Assembly: GCF_039538365.1 (NCBI RefSeq)
Contig: NZ_BAABCA010000003.1
Span: forward strand, 310,001 to 374,000
DNA from: Postechiella marina
GTDB taxonomy: Bacteria > Bacteroidota > Bacteroidia > Flavobacteriales > Flavobacteriaceae
Direction of reading: 5' to 3'
Length of the DNA: 64,000 nt
A model generated the notes under the pieces. It was not told the origin of the DNA. It was given only the letters and a program-made list of their open reading frames with translations, and did no database searches. This document shows positions 37,923 to 46,388 of this stretch, in pieces (position 1 is the first letter of the stretch; each line of letters opens with the position of its first letter). The position numbers and the translations under genes were made by a program.

Positions 37923-39674
37923 ATGAAATTTATAAAAAATAAAATATACCTTTTAGCACTTGCTAGCTTAATATTAATAAGCTGCGACGAAGATTCATTT
38001 CTAACTAAAGAAAACCCTAATGCCTACGAAGCTTCACAATTTTACAAAAAAGCTGCAGACTTTAATAGCGCATTAGCAACAGTATATGGTGCTCTACAAT
38101 TTCAAGGCGTTAGTGGAGGCGATTTAGTATCAGAAATGGCACAATCAGACTTAACTTTTACGTTTACCTTTTCGCCAGACCGACGATACCAAGACTTAAC
38201 TTATAACGATAGCGATGCATCTATTGTTAATAAATGGAATGAATTACATACTGGTATTAATAGAGCAAATCAAGTTATAAATAACCTAGCACTAGTTGGA
38301 GAATCTGTATTTAACAACCCAGAAACTATGGCTAGTATAGAAGCACAAGCAAGATGCTTAAGAGCTTTTTATTACTTTCAATTGGTAACAACTTATAATA
38401 CTGCTGTTTTACACACAGAAATTATTACAGATGCTAGTCAAGCTCAAAAAGAATTAAGTTCAAGAGAAACAATTACGCAACAGGTAATTATACCCGATTT
38501 AATTTTTGCAAAAGAAAATTTACCTAAAAATTGGGATGGTAACAATATAGGTCGAGTTACTTCTGGTACCGCAGGATCTCTATTAGGTAAACTATATTTA
38601 TACGATAAAAACTGGCCAGATGCAGCAACTGAATTTAAAGAAGTTATTGAGTCTGGAGCCTACAGTTTAGTACCAAATTACGAAGATAATTTCACACACT
38701 ACAACGAGCTAAATAGTGAGTCTATTCTAGAAACCGTTTATTCTTTCGATTTAGCAGAAGGAGCAAATGGTAATACAGTAGACGATACACCAAATGGCTC
38801 TACTGGTGCAGAATCTTCAGAACTGGCCAGAAGAGTTGGTAAAAACAGACTAGGAGGAAATGCTAACATACTAGTATCTTACCCTTATTTAGAACTACTT
38901 ACAAACGATAAGTTAGCAAATGGCACCCAGGGACATTCACCTAGGTTATCATACACAGCTGCACCAAATAATTTTGAAGGACTTTACTATGGCTATGCAA
39001 CTGCAAACGAAATGGCATCTCCTAGATTTAATGCAGCTATTGCTGCATATGTAAAAAAATATTCTAATTGGTATTGGCAACCTACCGAAATTGCATTAAA
39101 CCGATCTGGAATAAACTTTAGACACATTCGCTATGCCGATGTTTTATTAATGTACGCAGAAGCCCTTTTAGAAGGTGGCAATACTAGCGACCAAACCAAA
39201 ATAAATGAAGCTATAACTTACATAGATATGGTTAGAGCAAGAGCAGGCGTATTTACCATACAAGATTACTTAGACAACAATAGCAATCAATTTCCGCAAT
39301 TACACATTTCTAGAATAGGAGAACCAGAAGGCACAGAGCTACCTTTGGTTAGTGCCACTGCTGCAAATTTATTAACACACTTACAACGTGTAGAAAGACC
39401 AACAGAGTTAGGTTACGAAGGACATAGATGGAAAGATTTAGTTCGTTGGGGCATTGTAAGAGAAGTACTTGAAGATGCAAAAGCCCACGAATTTAAAACA
39501 GTTACAGAGTTTTCTCAAAGTCCTGCAAATCGCGCACCATTATATTTAAGAGAGCTTTTACGTTTTTCTAGAAATGATGACAAACATTTTAATAGCGCTA
39601 TAGATAAATATTCTACTGGATTCGATTTTTGGCCAATTCCTAATCTCGAAAGACAAAATAATAATGCCCTTTAA
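37923..39674 (+). CDS. SusD-like surface substrate-binding lipoprotein
   Basis: From the ATG at 37923 the product has 583 residues. I chose this start because it gives a lipoprotein signal (MKFIKNKIYLLALASLILISC, Cys21), whereas the longer frame beginning in susC reads into non-family sequence. Acidic residues after the cysteine (DEDS) fit a surface-export signal. The TPR-like helices and the SusD features EAQARCLRAFYYFQLV, GKLYLYDKNWPDAATEF, IRYADVLLMYAEALLE and YEGHRWKDLVRWG follow. It caps the SusC barrel and delivers ligand. It is the only SusD in the window, paired one-to-one with SusC. Confidence 0.93.
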   Translation: MKFIKNKIYLLALASLILISCDEDSFLTKENPNAYEASQFYKKAADFNSALATVYGALQFQGVSGGDLVSEMAQSDLTFTFTFSPDRRYQDLTYNDSDASIVNKWNELHTGINRANQVINNLALVGESVFNNPETMASIEAQARCLRAFYYFQLVTTYNTAVLHTEIITDASQAQKELSSRETITQQVIIPDLIFAKENLPKNWDGNNIGRVTSGTAGSLLGKLYLYDKNWPDAATEFKEVIESGAYSLVPNYEDNFTHYNELNSESILETVYSFDLAEGANGNTVDDTPNGSTGAESSELARRVGKNRLGGNANILVSYPYLELLTNDKLANGTQGHSPRLSYTAAPNNFEGLYYGYATANEMASPRFNAAIAAYVKKYSNWYWQPTEIALNRSGINFRHIRYADVLLMYAEALLEGGNTSDQTKINEAITYIDMVRARAGVFTIQDYLDNNSNQFPQLHISRIGEPEGTELPLVSATAANLLTHLQRVERPTELGYEGHRWKDLVRWGIVREVLEDAKAHEFKTVTEFSQSPANRAPLYLRELLRFSRNDDKHFNSAIDKYSTGFDFWPIPNLERQNNNAL

Positions 39675-39705
39675 TTAGGCTAATTAATATAAAACACACA
39701 CAATT

Positions 39706-41373
39706 ATGAAAGTAAAACATAATATTATCAAATCTCTATTTGCCATCGCAATGATGCTTATAGTTATGGGGTGTAACGACGACGATAGAAATTTAACGCT
39801 ACCAAGCCACAGCATAGTAGAGAGTTCTCATCAATACGCAGGTAATGCAGTGCAGGTAAATCAAGAAATATCTTTTGCAGATGTCTCACACGGTGTTGTT
39901 TCTAGAACCTGGTCTTTACCAGATGGAGTAGCTGCAACCATATTAAAATTAGACAAAGATGTTTCCAATAGAGAAGCTATTAGGCAAGCCCTTAGTAACA
40001 GAGATAATCTTACTGAAGAAGAAATTGAAAATTTAGAATCTCAATTACGTATAGGCGACGAAACTCTACTACCCAGTTTTGATGAACCAATTTTAAAATT
40101 ATCCTTTCCTGAAGCTGGAATTTACGAGCTTACAGTAATACAAGAATTTGAAGAAAACCCGTTTATTAGAAATGAAATAGAACCAACAGATAGCAATATA
40201 GTAGAAACAGTTTTTATTATAACAGTATCCGATCCTATTAGATTTACTAATGTACAAGGAACCTTTTTAAATTCTGATGGAAGTCTAGGCGAAACATTTA
40301 ACGTTACAAATAATGCCTTAGCACAGGTAGAAGCAGGTCAAACTGTACGTTACACTTTTGACGTAAGTGGTGCTGTTGACGAAATAAATATAAATGCAGA
40401 TGGAGGTATAATAGTACCAGGAAGTTTAGTAAACAACCCAGAACTAGGTAATGGCATGGTAGATATAAAATATAACGGTCTTAGTAATTATGATTTAACA
40501 CTTACTGCCTACAAAATAGAACCAGACAGCGACAGATCGATAACATTTACAAATGCAATTACAGTTGTACCATCTTCTGCTCCATTTATTTTAACTGGTG
40601 CTATTATAGAACAAATGGACGAACGCATTTCTATTCCTTTTAATGGTGAATTTGCATCTATAGCAGGAGATGTTAGCACTAATTTTACAGTTAAATTATT
40701 TGATCAAGCCAATACTTTTGTTAAAAATCTAAATATAGCAACAATTACTAACAATGCAGATAATTTAACTTTATTAGACATTACGCTTAGCGAGCCTATA
40801 TATAGTACAGACAACATAAAAGTGTCTTATGATGGTAATGCCTCTTTAGAATCTACAGATACTAGAACTCCTGAAGCTTTTACAGACCAGCCTGTTGCCA
40901 TGTACGCTCCAAATTTAGCAAACAATAATATTGCTGATGGTGTTACAACCAATTGGACGATAGTTGACCCTAATGGCGCATACGAAATATCTACCGAACA
41001 AGCTTTTACAGGAGACACAAGTATAAAAATAACTAAAAATGGAGAATCTGGAAACTTTAGAATAAGAACACCTTTCGGTGCTACAGTAAGCATAGATCTA
41101 AATAAACAATACGTTACAAGAGCTAGAGTATATATAGATCCTACTGTTGCAACACCAGGAGGTCTTAAAATACACTCTTTAGGTTCTGCTCCTTGGTGGG
41201 GAATTAATCAAAACTTATCAAATATAAATAAAGGAGAATGGGTTATGCTAGAACGTATTATTCCATTTCCAAAAAACAGTTATACAAACTTCGATATAAG
41301 AGTTGATGGCACAAGCGACACCATTATATATATTGATGATATTTACATTGGCGAATACGAAGTAAGACCTTAA
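39706..41373 (+). CDS. Surface glycan-binding lipoprotein with PKD-like and C-terminal jelly-roll domains
   Basis: The 555-residue protein has a lipoprotein signal with Cys23 (MLIVMGC) followed by NDDD, a surface-export signal type. The first 165 residues, including ISFADVSHGVVSRTWSLPDG and FPEAGIYELTVIQEF, resemble a PKD-like domain. Middle Ig-like regions follow (FTNVQGTFLN; SSAPFILTG). Residues about 385-555 form a predicted jelly-roll resembling family 4/9-type carbohydrate-binding modules (TNWTIVDPNGAYEIST, FRIRTPFGATVSID). As the third gene after susC-susD it takes the place of a SusE/F-type protein, which binds the ligand at the cell surface but does not cleave it. No catalytic motif is visible. 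The binding role is inference from position and domains. Confidence 0.75.
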   Translation: MKVKHNIIKSLFAIAMMLIVMGCNDDDRNLTLPSHSIVESSHQYAGNAVQVNQEISFADVSHGVVSRTWSLPDGVAATILKLDKDVSNREAIRQALSNRDNLTEEEIENLESQLRIGDETLLPSFDEPILKLSFPEAGIYELTVIQEFEENPFIRNEIEPTDSNIVETVFIITVSDPIRFTNVQGTFLNSDGSLGETFNVTNNALAQVEAGQTVRYTFDVSGAVDEININADGGIIVPGSLVNNPELGNGMVDIKYNGLSNYDLTLTAYKIEPDSDRSITFTNAITVVPSSAPFILTGAIIEQMDERISIPFNGEFASIAGDVSTNFTVKLFDQANTFVKNLNIATITNNADNLTLLDITLSEPIYSTDNIKVSYDGNASLESTDTRTPEAFTDQPVAMYAPNLANNNIADGVTTNWTIVDPNGAYEISTEQAFTGDTSIKITKNGESGNFRIRTPFGATVSIDLNKQYVTRARVYIDPTVATPGGLKIHSLGSAPWWGINQNLSNINKGEWVMLERIIPFPKNSYTNFDIRVDGTSDTIIYIDDIYIGEYEVRP

Positions 41374-41393
41374 TTAATACTATCTCTAATTAA

Positions 41394-41424
41394 AAAAACA
41401 GAAGTTTTTAAAGTTTCTGTTTTT
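41394..41424 (+). terminator. Terminator of the susCD operon
   Basis: AAAAACAGAA (41394-41403) pairs with TTCTGTTTTT (41415-41424), leaving an 11-base loop and a T-rich 3' end, 21 bases after the stop of the surface lipoprotein gene. Confidence 0.65.
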
Positions 41425-41446
41425 ACTATTATTAGCTAAAAGACAA

Positions 41447-41477
41447 AAAAGACTACCATTATACATGGTAGTCTTTT
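41447..41477. terminator. Bidirectional terminator between susCD operon and ssb
   Basis: AAAAGACTACCAT (41447-41459) and ATGGTAGTCTTTT (41465-41477) form a perfect 13-base-pair stem with a five-base loop, followed by T-rich and preceded by A-rich sequence. It can end both the plus-strand lipoprotein transcript and the minus-strand ssb transcript. Confidence 0.85.
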
Positions 41478-41505
41478 CTTTTTTGTTTTGGGAACAAAAA
41501 AAGGT

Positions 41506-41838
41506 TTATTTGCCAAGCATTAACAACTCGCCACAAACCACTTCGGTAATATAACGTTTATTGCCATCTTTATCTTCATAACTTCTAGAAGTTAGTTTGC
41601 CTTCAATAGCTACTTCTTTACCTTTGGTTACATATTTTTCTATTATTTGTGCTGTTTTTCCCCAAGCTACAATATTGTGCCACTGGGTATCCGTTATTTT
41701 TTCACCTTTGTTATTGGTATAACTTTCGTTAGTTGCAATATTAAATTTAGCAAGTGTTTTTCCTGATTCTAAATTGATGATTTCCGGATCGTTTCCTAAG
41801 TTACCAATCAACTGTACTTTGTTTTTAAGTGTGTTCAT
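41506..41838 (-). CDS. ssb: Single-stranded DNA-binding protein, short form without acidic tail
   Basis: The 110-residue protein is an OB-fold SSB: MNTLKNKVQLIGNLGNDPEI, AKFNIATNESY, TQWHNIVAWGKTAQIIEKYVTKG, KEVAIEGKLTSRSYEDKDG. This is the complete DNA-binding core, with the conserved tryptophan and WHNIV. It stops at GELLMLGK and lacks the glycine-rich linker and acidic DDDIPF-like tip that normally recruits repair proteins. It is therefore probably a second SSB of the cell, not the main replicative one; main flavobacterial SSBs are longer. The gene is alone on its strand, divergent from the GNAT gene. Confidence 0.9.
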   Translation of the reverse strand: MNTLKNKVQLIGNLGNDPEIINLESGKTLAKFNIATNESYTNNKGEKITDTQWHNIVAWGKTAQIIEKYVTKGKEVAIEGKLTSRSYEDKDGNKRYITEVVCGELLMLGK

Positions 41839-41943
41839 AATATATATTTATCGTTAAACAGTTAATACTATCGAGTTCTTATGTTTCGACACTGCAAATA
41901 TCTTAACACAACCAAATGCTAGTCGGTTATTACTTAATTAAAA

Positions 41944-41977
41944 TCGTTTGTAAATGTTTGTAGTCGTTTGTAAACGA
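41944..41977. repeat. Repeated TCGTTTGTAAA boxes between ssb and the GNAT gene
   Basis: TCGTTTGTAAA occurs at 41944-41954 and again at 41964-41974, start to start 20 bases apart, with a shorter related TGTTTGTAG between them. The second copy continues to CGA, making CGTTT-GT-AAACG, an inverted repeat. Spacing of about two helical turns and the position between divergent genes suggest an operator for a dimeric regulator; this is inference. Confidence 0.45.
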
Positions 41978-42033
41978 TTATTTTCACCTATATTTACACA
42001 GCATAACCAACTGAAAATCAAATAAATTTAAAA

Positions 42034-42516
42034 ATGAAAGCGGTATTAAAAATAGAACTAAGACCTACCAATCTAAACGATCTGGATACGCTTTTTCTAT
42101 TTCAAATAGATGCTAAAGCCAATTACCTAAGTGCTTTTACTTCAAAAAACCCTTTAGATAAAAAGGCTTACATTCAAAAATGGACATCACTATTATCTAA
42201 TAAAAAAATTAATGCAAAAACAATCCTTTTAAAAAATAAAATAATAGGTAGCATTGCTAAATTTGAAATGGAAGGCCATGCAGAAGTAACATATTGGGTT
42301 GCTAAAGCCTTTTGGAATAAAGGAGTTGCTACCCTTGCTCTTACTCATTTTTTAAAAACCGAAAACAAAAGACCTATTTATGCACGTGTTGCTTTTGATA
42401 ATTTAGGTTCTAAAAAAGTACTAAAAAACTGTGGCTTTACTATAATTGGAAAAGATAAAGGGTTTGCTAACGCTCGTAACCAAATAATAGAAGAATTTAT
42501 ATTTGAATTAAAATAA
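42034..42516 (+). CDS. GNAT-family N-acetyltransferase
   Basis: The 160-residue protein begins with the strand LRPTNLNDLDTLFLFQ and contains motif A-like VAKAFWNKGVATLALTHFL, where the WNKGVAT loop corresponds to the acetyl-CoA pyrophosphate-binding Q/RxxGxG/A segment. The later ARVAFDNLGSKKVLKNCGF is the family's motif B. It is of the RimJ/RimL (acetyltransf_3) type, which acetylates protein N-termini, amino acids or antibiotics. The acceptor is not visible. The ATG at 42034 follows an AT-rich leader with an AAAA tract. It faces away from ssb. Confidence 0.8.
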   Translation: MKAVLKIELRPTNLNDLDTLFLFQIDAKANYLSAFTSKNPLDKKAYIQKWTSLLSNKKINAKTILLKNKIIGSIAKFEMEGHAEVTYWVAKAFWNKGVATLALTHFLKTENKRPIYARVAFDNLGSKKVLKNCGFTIIGKDKGFANARNQIIEEFIFELK

Positions 42517-42642
42517 ATAATTTAAAAACGAAATAGATACAGCCCAACACATAATTAATCGCACATTGAAAATTTTTATTTTGAATACAGAACTATTAAA
42601 TTTACACTAACATTAAACTAAAAATAATTTATAAAGCATATA

Positions 42643-43593
42643 ATGAAAACACTAACATTTAGTAACAACGATAAAATGCCCGCTTTTGGTTTGGGCACAT
42701 GGAAATCTGGAGAAGGCGAAGTATACAACGCTGTAAAAACAGCCATTAAAGCTGGCTACAGACATATAGATTGTGCGTCTGCTTACGGAAACGAGAAAGA
42801 AGTTGGCAAAGCCTTATCTGAGCTTTTTAAAGAAGGCGTAGTAGCTAGAGAAGATGTATGGATAACCTCTAAAGTTTGGTGTAATATGCATGCAAAAAAA
42901 GATGTTATTGAAGCTTTAAAACAATCTTTAAGCGATTTACAATTAGACTACTTAGACCTATACTTAATCCATTGGCCTATTGCTCAAAAAAAAGAAATTC
43001 CGTTTGTTAGCAAAGTAGAAGATTTTATTTCGTTAGATGAATTACCAAACGAGTTAACCTGGGAAGGCATGGAAGAAGCAGTAGAACTTGGTTTAGCTAA
43101 ACATATTGGTGTTTCTAATTTTGGAACAAAAACATTACAACAATTAATGTCTAACTCTAAAATTAAACCAGAGGTAAATCAAGTAGAGTCTCACCCTTAC
43201 TTTCAGCAAGATAACATGCTATCTTTCTGTAAAGCCAATAACATCCACTTTACAGCTTATGCACCACTAGGATCTGGAGACAGAGCTGCTAAATTTAAAG
43301 CAGTAGATGAGCCTATACTTTTACAAGACCCTGTTATTACAGATATTGCAAAATCTAAAAACGCAACCACAGGTCAAGTTTTAATTAATTGGGCAATTCA
43401 AAGAGGCACTTCTGTAATTCCTAAATCGGTTAACCCAAGCAGAATTACTCAAAATTTTGAAGCTCAAGCTATAGAACTCTCTGAAGAAGACATGAAAAAA
43501 ATAGAAGCTTTAGATAAAAACTACAGATTCTTAACAGGTGAACATTGGGTATACGAAGGAAGCCCTTATACTCTAGAAAGCATTTGGGCATAA
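42643..43593 (+). CDS. Aldo/keto reductase
   Basis: The 316-residue protein is an NADPH-dependent (beta/alpha)8 reductase of carbonyl compounds. FGLGTWKSGEGEV, GYRHIDCASAYGNEKEVG (Asp and Tyr of the catalytic tetrad), ITSKVW (Lys) and LYLIHWP (His) are all present, and IPKSVNPSRI near the C-terminus binds the NADP 2'-phosphate. The length matches AKR families 1-5. It resembles alcohol/aldehyde or xylose reductases. Substrate preference cannot be deduced. It is a single gene, followed by an inverted repeat at 43635. Confidence 0.92.
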   Translation: MKTLTFSNNDKMPAFGLGTWKSGEGEVYNAVKTAIKAGYRHIDCASAYGNEKEVGKALSELFKEGVVAREDVWITSKVWCNMHAKKDVIEALKQSLSDLQLDYLDLYLIHWPIAQKKEIPFVSKVEDFISLDELPNELTWEGMEEAVELGLAKHIGVSNFGTKTLQQLMSNSKIKPEVNQVESHPYFQQDNMLSFCKANNIHFTAYAPLGSGDRAAKFKAVDEPILLQDPVITDIAKSKNATTGQVLINWAIQRGTSVIPKSVNPSRITQNFEAQAIELSEEDMKKIEALDKNYRFLTGEHWVYEGSPYTLESIWA

Positions 43594-43634
43594 CCCAAAT
43601 AATATATACCACTTTATTAAAAAGTAAATAAATG

Positions 43635-43669
43635 CTCTTCTACAAGAAAAAACATTGTAGAAGAGTCTT
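43635..43669 (+). terminator. Terminator after the aldo/keto reductase gene
   Basis: CTCTTCTACAA (43635-43645) pairs perfectly with TTGTAGAAGAG (43655-43665) around a nine-base A-rich loop. The T run after it is short (TCTTTAT), so termination may be weak. Confidence 0.6.
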
Positions 43670-43728
43670 TATCGCATTAAGGTTTAATAAACCAACGTTA
43701 GTTATAAAATAAAAAACATCGACTCATT

Positions 43729-44079
43729 ATGGAAAAGCAGTGTTTAGAATGTGGCAATAAAATTGTTGGCAGAATAGATAAAAAATTCTGTAGCGATGGT
43801 TGTAGAAACACCTATAACAATAACGTAAATAAAGACAGTAAAAACCTTATTAGAAACACCAACAACCGTCTAAGAAAAAACCACAGAATACTAGAAGCCT
43901 TAAATCCAGACGGAAAAACTACAGCTTCTCGAGCACGACTTATAGAAAAAGGATTCGATTTTAATTATTTTACAAGCATATACACCACCAAAGCAGGCAA
44001 AATATATTATTTTGTTTACGACGAAGGTTACCTACCAATAGAAGGCGATTATTATGCACTTGTAAAACGAAAAAGCTAA
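43729..44079 (+). CDS. Zinc-ribbon protein of unknown function
   Basis: The 116-residue protein starts with MEKQCLECGNKI and FCSDGCRNTY: cysteines 5, 8, 21 and 25 in CxxC-x12-CxxxC form a zinc ribbon of a kind called DUF2116-like. The rest is basic (KNLIRNTNNRLRKNHR), then a C-terminal beta-rich segment GKIYYFVYDEGYLPIEGDYYALVKR. It may bind nucleic acid or protein; function is unknown. The next gene begins two bases after its stop, so the pair is an operon. Confidence 0.65.
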   Translation: MEKQCLECGNKIVGRIDKKFCSDGCRNTYNNNVNKDSKNLIRNTNNRLRKNHRILEALNPDGKTTASRARLIEKGFDFNYFTSIYTTKAGKIYYFVYDEGYLPIEGDYYALVKRKS

Positions 44080-44081
44080 AA

Positions 44082-44795
44082 ATGGAAAATTTATTAACAG
44101 TAATTTCAGACTACGGGGAATACCTTATACCTATCATATTTTTTTCAATTGCCATTAGTATAATTGCTTATTCTTTCTTTTTTAGTAACAAGAATATAAT
44201 AATTCGTGAATTTAAAAAAGGGAGACGAAAATCTATAAATAGTATTCGAGATAAAGAATATGTCAAAATAATAGGAGTTGCTAAGCATGTAAACACACCA
44301 TTAGTTGCTCCACTAAGCGGAAGATCTTGCGTTTACTATCATATAGTTGTAGAGGTTAAAGGCGATAAAAGTTGGAGACGCATTATTAACGATGTTAAAT
44401 CTCAAGATTTTTTTATTGAGTCAAGCACAGAAATGGCCATTATTAAAACTAAGTTTTTAGAAAAAAACACAAGTATTTGCCATTTGGTTAAAGATTATAA
44501 AGAAAACTCTGGATTTAGAAATGATGCCAATAACAAGCTAGAAGCTTACTTAAAAAGCCATAACAAAAAAAGCACAGGCTTTTTAGGTATAAACAAAACC
44601 ATACGCTACACCGAAGGAATTATAGAATTAAACGAAAAAATTGGTGTAAAAGGCATAGCAAAATGGCAATCTTTAAAAGAGCCAATTGTTGGCTATTCGT
44701 ACTCTAAAATACTAACATTAGAAGGCACAAAAAAACAAAAGCTTTTAATTACAGACGAACCAAAAGCTTTAATACGTGTGCAAAACAAAATTTAA
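44082..44795 (+). CDS. Membrane protein with GIDE-like domain
   Basis: The 237-residue protein has one N-terminal membrane helix (about residues 14-35, IPIIFFSIAISIIAYSFFF) and a soluble domain. The region KEYVKIIGVAKHVNTPLVAPLSGRSCVYYHIVVE (about 59-92) and the later RYTEGIIELNEKIGVKGIAKW resemble the GIDE/BAM domain of E3 ubiquitin ligase-like proteins that is also found in bacterial membrane proteins. In bacteria it has no known function. It is translated with the Zn-ribbon gene. It converges with the CBS gene, eight bases between stops. Confidence 0.55.
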   Translation: MENLLTVISDYGEYLIPIIFFSIAISIIAYSFFFSNKNIIIREFKKGRRKSINSIRDKEYVKIIGVAKHVNTPLVAPLSGRSCVYYHIVVEVKGDKSWRRIINDVKSQDFFIESSTEMAIIKTKFLEKNTSICHLVKDYKENSGFRNDANNKLEAYLKSHNKKSTGFLGINKTIRYTEGIIELNEKIGVKGIAKWQSLKEPIVGYSYSKILTLEGTKKQKLLITDEPKALIRVQNKI

Positions 44796-44802
44796 AACTT
44801 CT

Positions 44803-45270
44803 CTATTTATAATTTTGTCCTTGCAATTTCATTGCTGCTTTAAGCACATCGCTTTGGCTTATTTGCCCAACTAACTTCCCACCTTTTACAATAGGAAAAC
44901 GACGCCTTTTACTTTCTATAAACTTGGTTGCTGCATCAAATATATTCATATTACCATCAATAGTATCAACATTTTTAGTAACATATTTTTCTATACTTTG
45001 ATCTTGTAAAGGCATATTGTAATAACGACTTTCGCTTATCTGTTTCATACAATCTGTTTCAGAGATTATACCAATTAACTCATAACTATCGTTTACTACT
45101 GGTCCACCAGAAATTCTATTCTTCACTAATGTTTGCATAACATCTTCAATAGACTGGTTTTCTTTAAAAGTTATCAACGTTGTTGTCATATAATCGCTAA
45201 CCTTTAAAGGCGTAGCCTCTACCTCGCTAGTTTGCTGTCTTCTAGCACCTTGAAAACTTTTTATCCCCAT
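44803..45270 (-). CDS. CBS-domain pair protein
   Basis: The 155-residue protein consists of two CBS domains: MTTTLITFKENQSIEDVMQTLVKNRISGGPVV (about 28-60, with GIISETDCMKQI) and VTKNVDTIDGNMNIFDAATKFIESKRRRFPIV followed by LVGQISQSDVLKA. A short N-terminal tail (GIKSFQGARRQQ) precedes them. CBS pairs sense adenosyl nucleotides and regulate partner proteins in trans; no partner domain is attached. In this organism the target is unknown. A 12-base palindrome TTACATATGTAA at 45284-45295 is 14 bases upstream of its ATG and could be an operator. Confidence 0.85.
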   Translation of the reverse strand: MGIKSFQGARRQQTSEVEATPLKVSDYMTTTLITFKENQSIEDVMQTLVKNRISGGPVVNDSYELIGIISETDCMKQISESRYYNMPLQDQSIEKYVTKNVDTIDGNMNIFDAATKFIESKRRRFPIVKGGKLVGQISQSDVLKAAMKLQGQNYK

Positions 45271-45632
45271 AATTTTTAATTTTTTACATATGTAAGTTAA
45301 GTATTATTTTTGAGTTTTCCTAAAAGTTAAATTTTCAACCTTAATAATTTATGTTCTTTTATATGTGCTCATTTACTTTTAAGCTAGGGTATAAAAAAGG
45401 GGTATATTTTACTCTTTGTTTTAAATTGGTTGGAGCTTCTCGGTATTATTACTAAGTACAATTTCTACAAAGTGTAAAGACCATATATACCAAAACCATT
45501 TATACTAAATGTATGCTATTGATGTAAAAAATAAATTATTACCAACTAAATTTAAATAATTAGGAAACTTTTATGATATTAAATGTTAATTTTTTATAGT
45601 TTTAGCAACTCAGAAAAACAAAAATTTTATAG
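45271..45632. other. Divergent intergenic region, CBS gene / TPR gene
   Basis: This 362-base AT-rich stretch holds the two divergent promoters. The palindrome TTACATATGTAA lies at 45284-45295 and TATTTTTG, a -7-type match on the plus strand, at 45305-45312, too far from the plus-strand gene to be its obvious promoter. I see no RNA gene or coding region. Confidence 0.4.
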
Positions 45633-46346
45633 ATGAAGAAATTAGTAATGTTGGCTTTTTTTATTGGAAGCTTTGGCATACAAGCCCAAAGTAATGATGC
45701 ATTAATAAAACATTTTGAAGCTTACAGTAAACAAATGAGAGCACAAGGCGATGTACAAGGTGTAATTAATGGAATGACGCATTTAAATGTGCTAAGTCCA
45801 TCCATTCAAAGAACAGATACTTTAGCCTATATTTACATGAGCGAAGGCAAATATGTACAAGCTTTAAACACCATTGGTATAGATTTTAAAGTAGATGATT
45901 CTGATATTGCAGTAGAGGTTAAAGCGATGTCTTTAAAATCTGTAAAACAACCCGAAAGAGCTATTCCCCATTTTGAAGAGTTATTTAGAAGAGAGCCAAA
46001 CACATTAGTAGCATACGAGCTAGCAGAGCTTTGTTTGCAAACTAAAAAACTAGAAAAAGCAGAAAAGCATATAGCCTATGGTTTAGCTAATGCAAAAGCA
46101 GACGAAGTAAAAGCTTTTTACGAGTCTCAAACACCATATCAAGTTTCTTTAAAAAGTGCATTTATGTATTTAAACGCACTAGCAGTTTACAATAAAGATA
46201 CTAAAGTAAATATTGATGCTGCTGTAGATATTTTAGACAGTACGTTAAAATTGTCTCCAAACTTTAATTTAATACAGTTAACAAAATCTGAATTACTAAG
46301 ACAAAAACAAGCTATACAAGCACAAGCAGCTCAACCTAAAAAGTAA
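45633..46346 (+). CDS. Secreted TPR-like protein of unknown function
   Basis: The 237-residue protein has a Sec signal peptide (MKKLVMLAFFIGSFGIQAQ, cleavage after residue 19) and then helical repeats: DTLAYIYMSEGKYVQALNTIG, AIPHFEELFRREPNTLVAYELAELCLQTKKLEKAEKHI and VDILDSTLKLSPNFNLI, each like a tetratricopeptide repeat. It is probably periplasmic and acts as a protein-binding scaffold. There is no lipobox. No partner is adjacent. It is convergent with the lipoprotein gene at 46389. Function unknown. Confidence 0.65.
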   Translation: MKKLVMLAFFIGSFGIQAQSNDALIKHFEAYSKQMRAQGDVQGVINGMTHLNVLSPSIQRTDTLAYIYMSEGKYVQALNTIGIDFKVDDSDIAVEVKAMSLKSVKQPERAIPHFEELFRREPNTLVAYELAELCLQTKKLEKAEKHIAYGLANAKADEVKAFYESQTPYQVSLKSAFMYLNALAVYNKDTKVNIDAAVDILDSTLKLSPNFNLIQLTKSELLRQKQAIQAQAAQPKK

Positions 46347-46388
46347 CTATAAAACAAGATTTTCACTTTATTAAATACTCTATAAACG

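Noticed and set aside
45305..45312. TATTTTTG as promoter of the TPR protein gene
   Set aside because: It lies over 300 bases upstream of the ATG at 45633, with no sign of a leader RNA.
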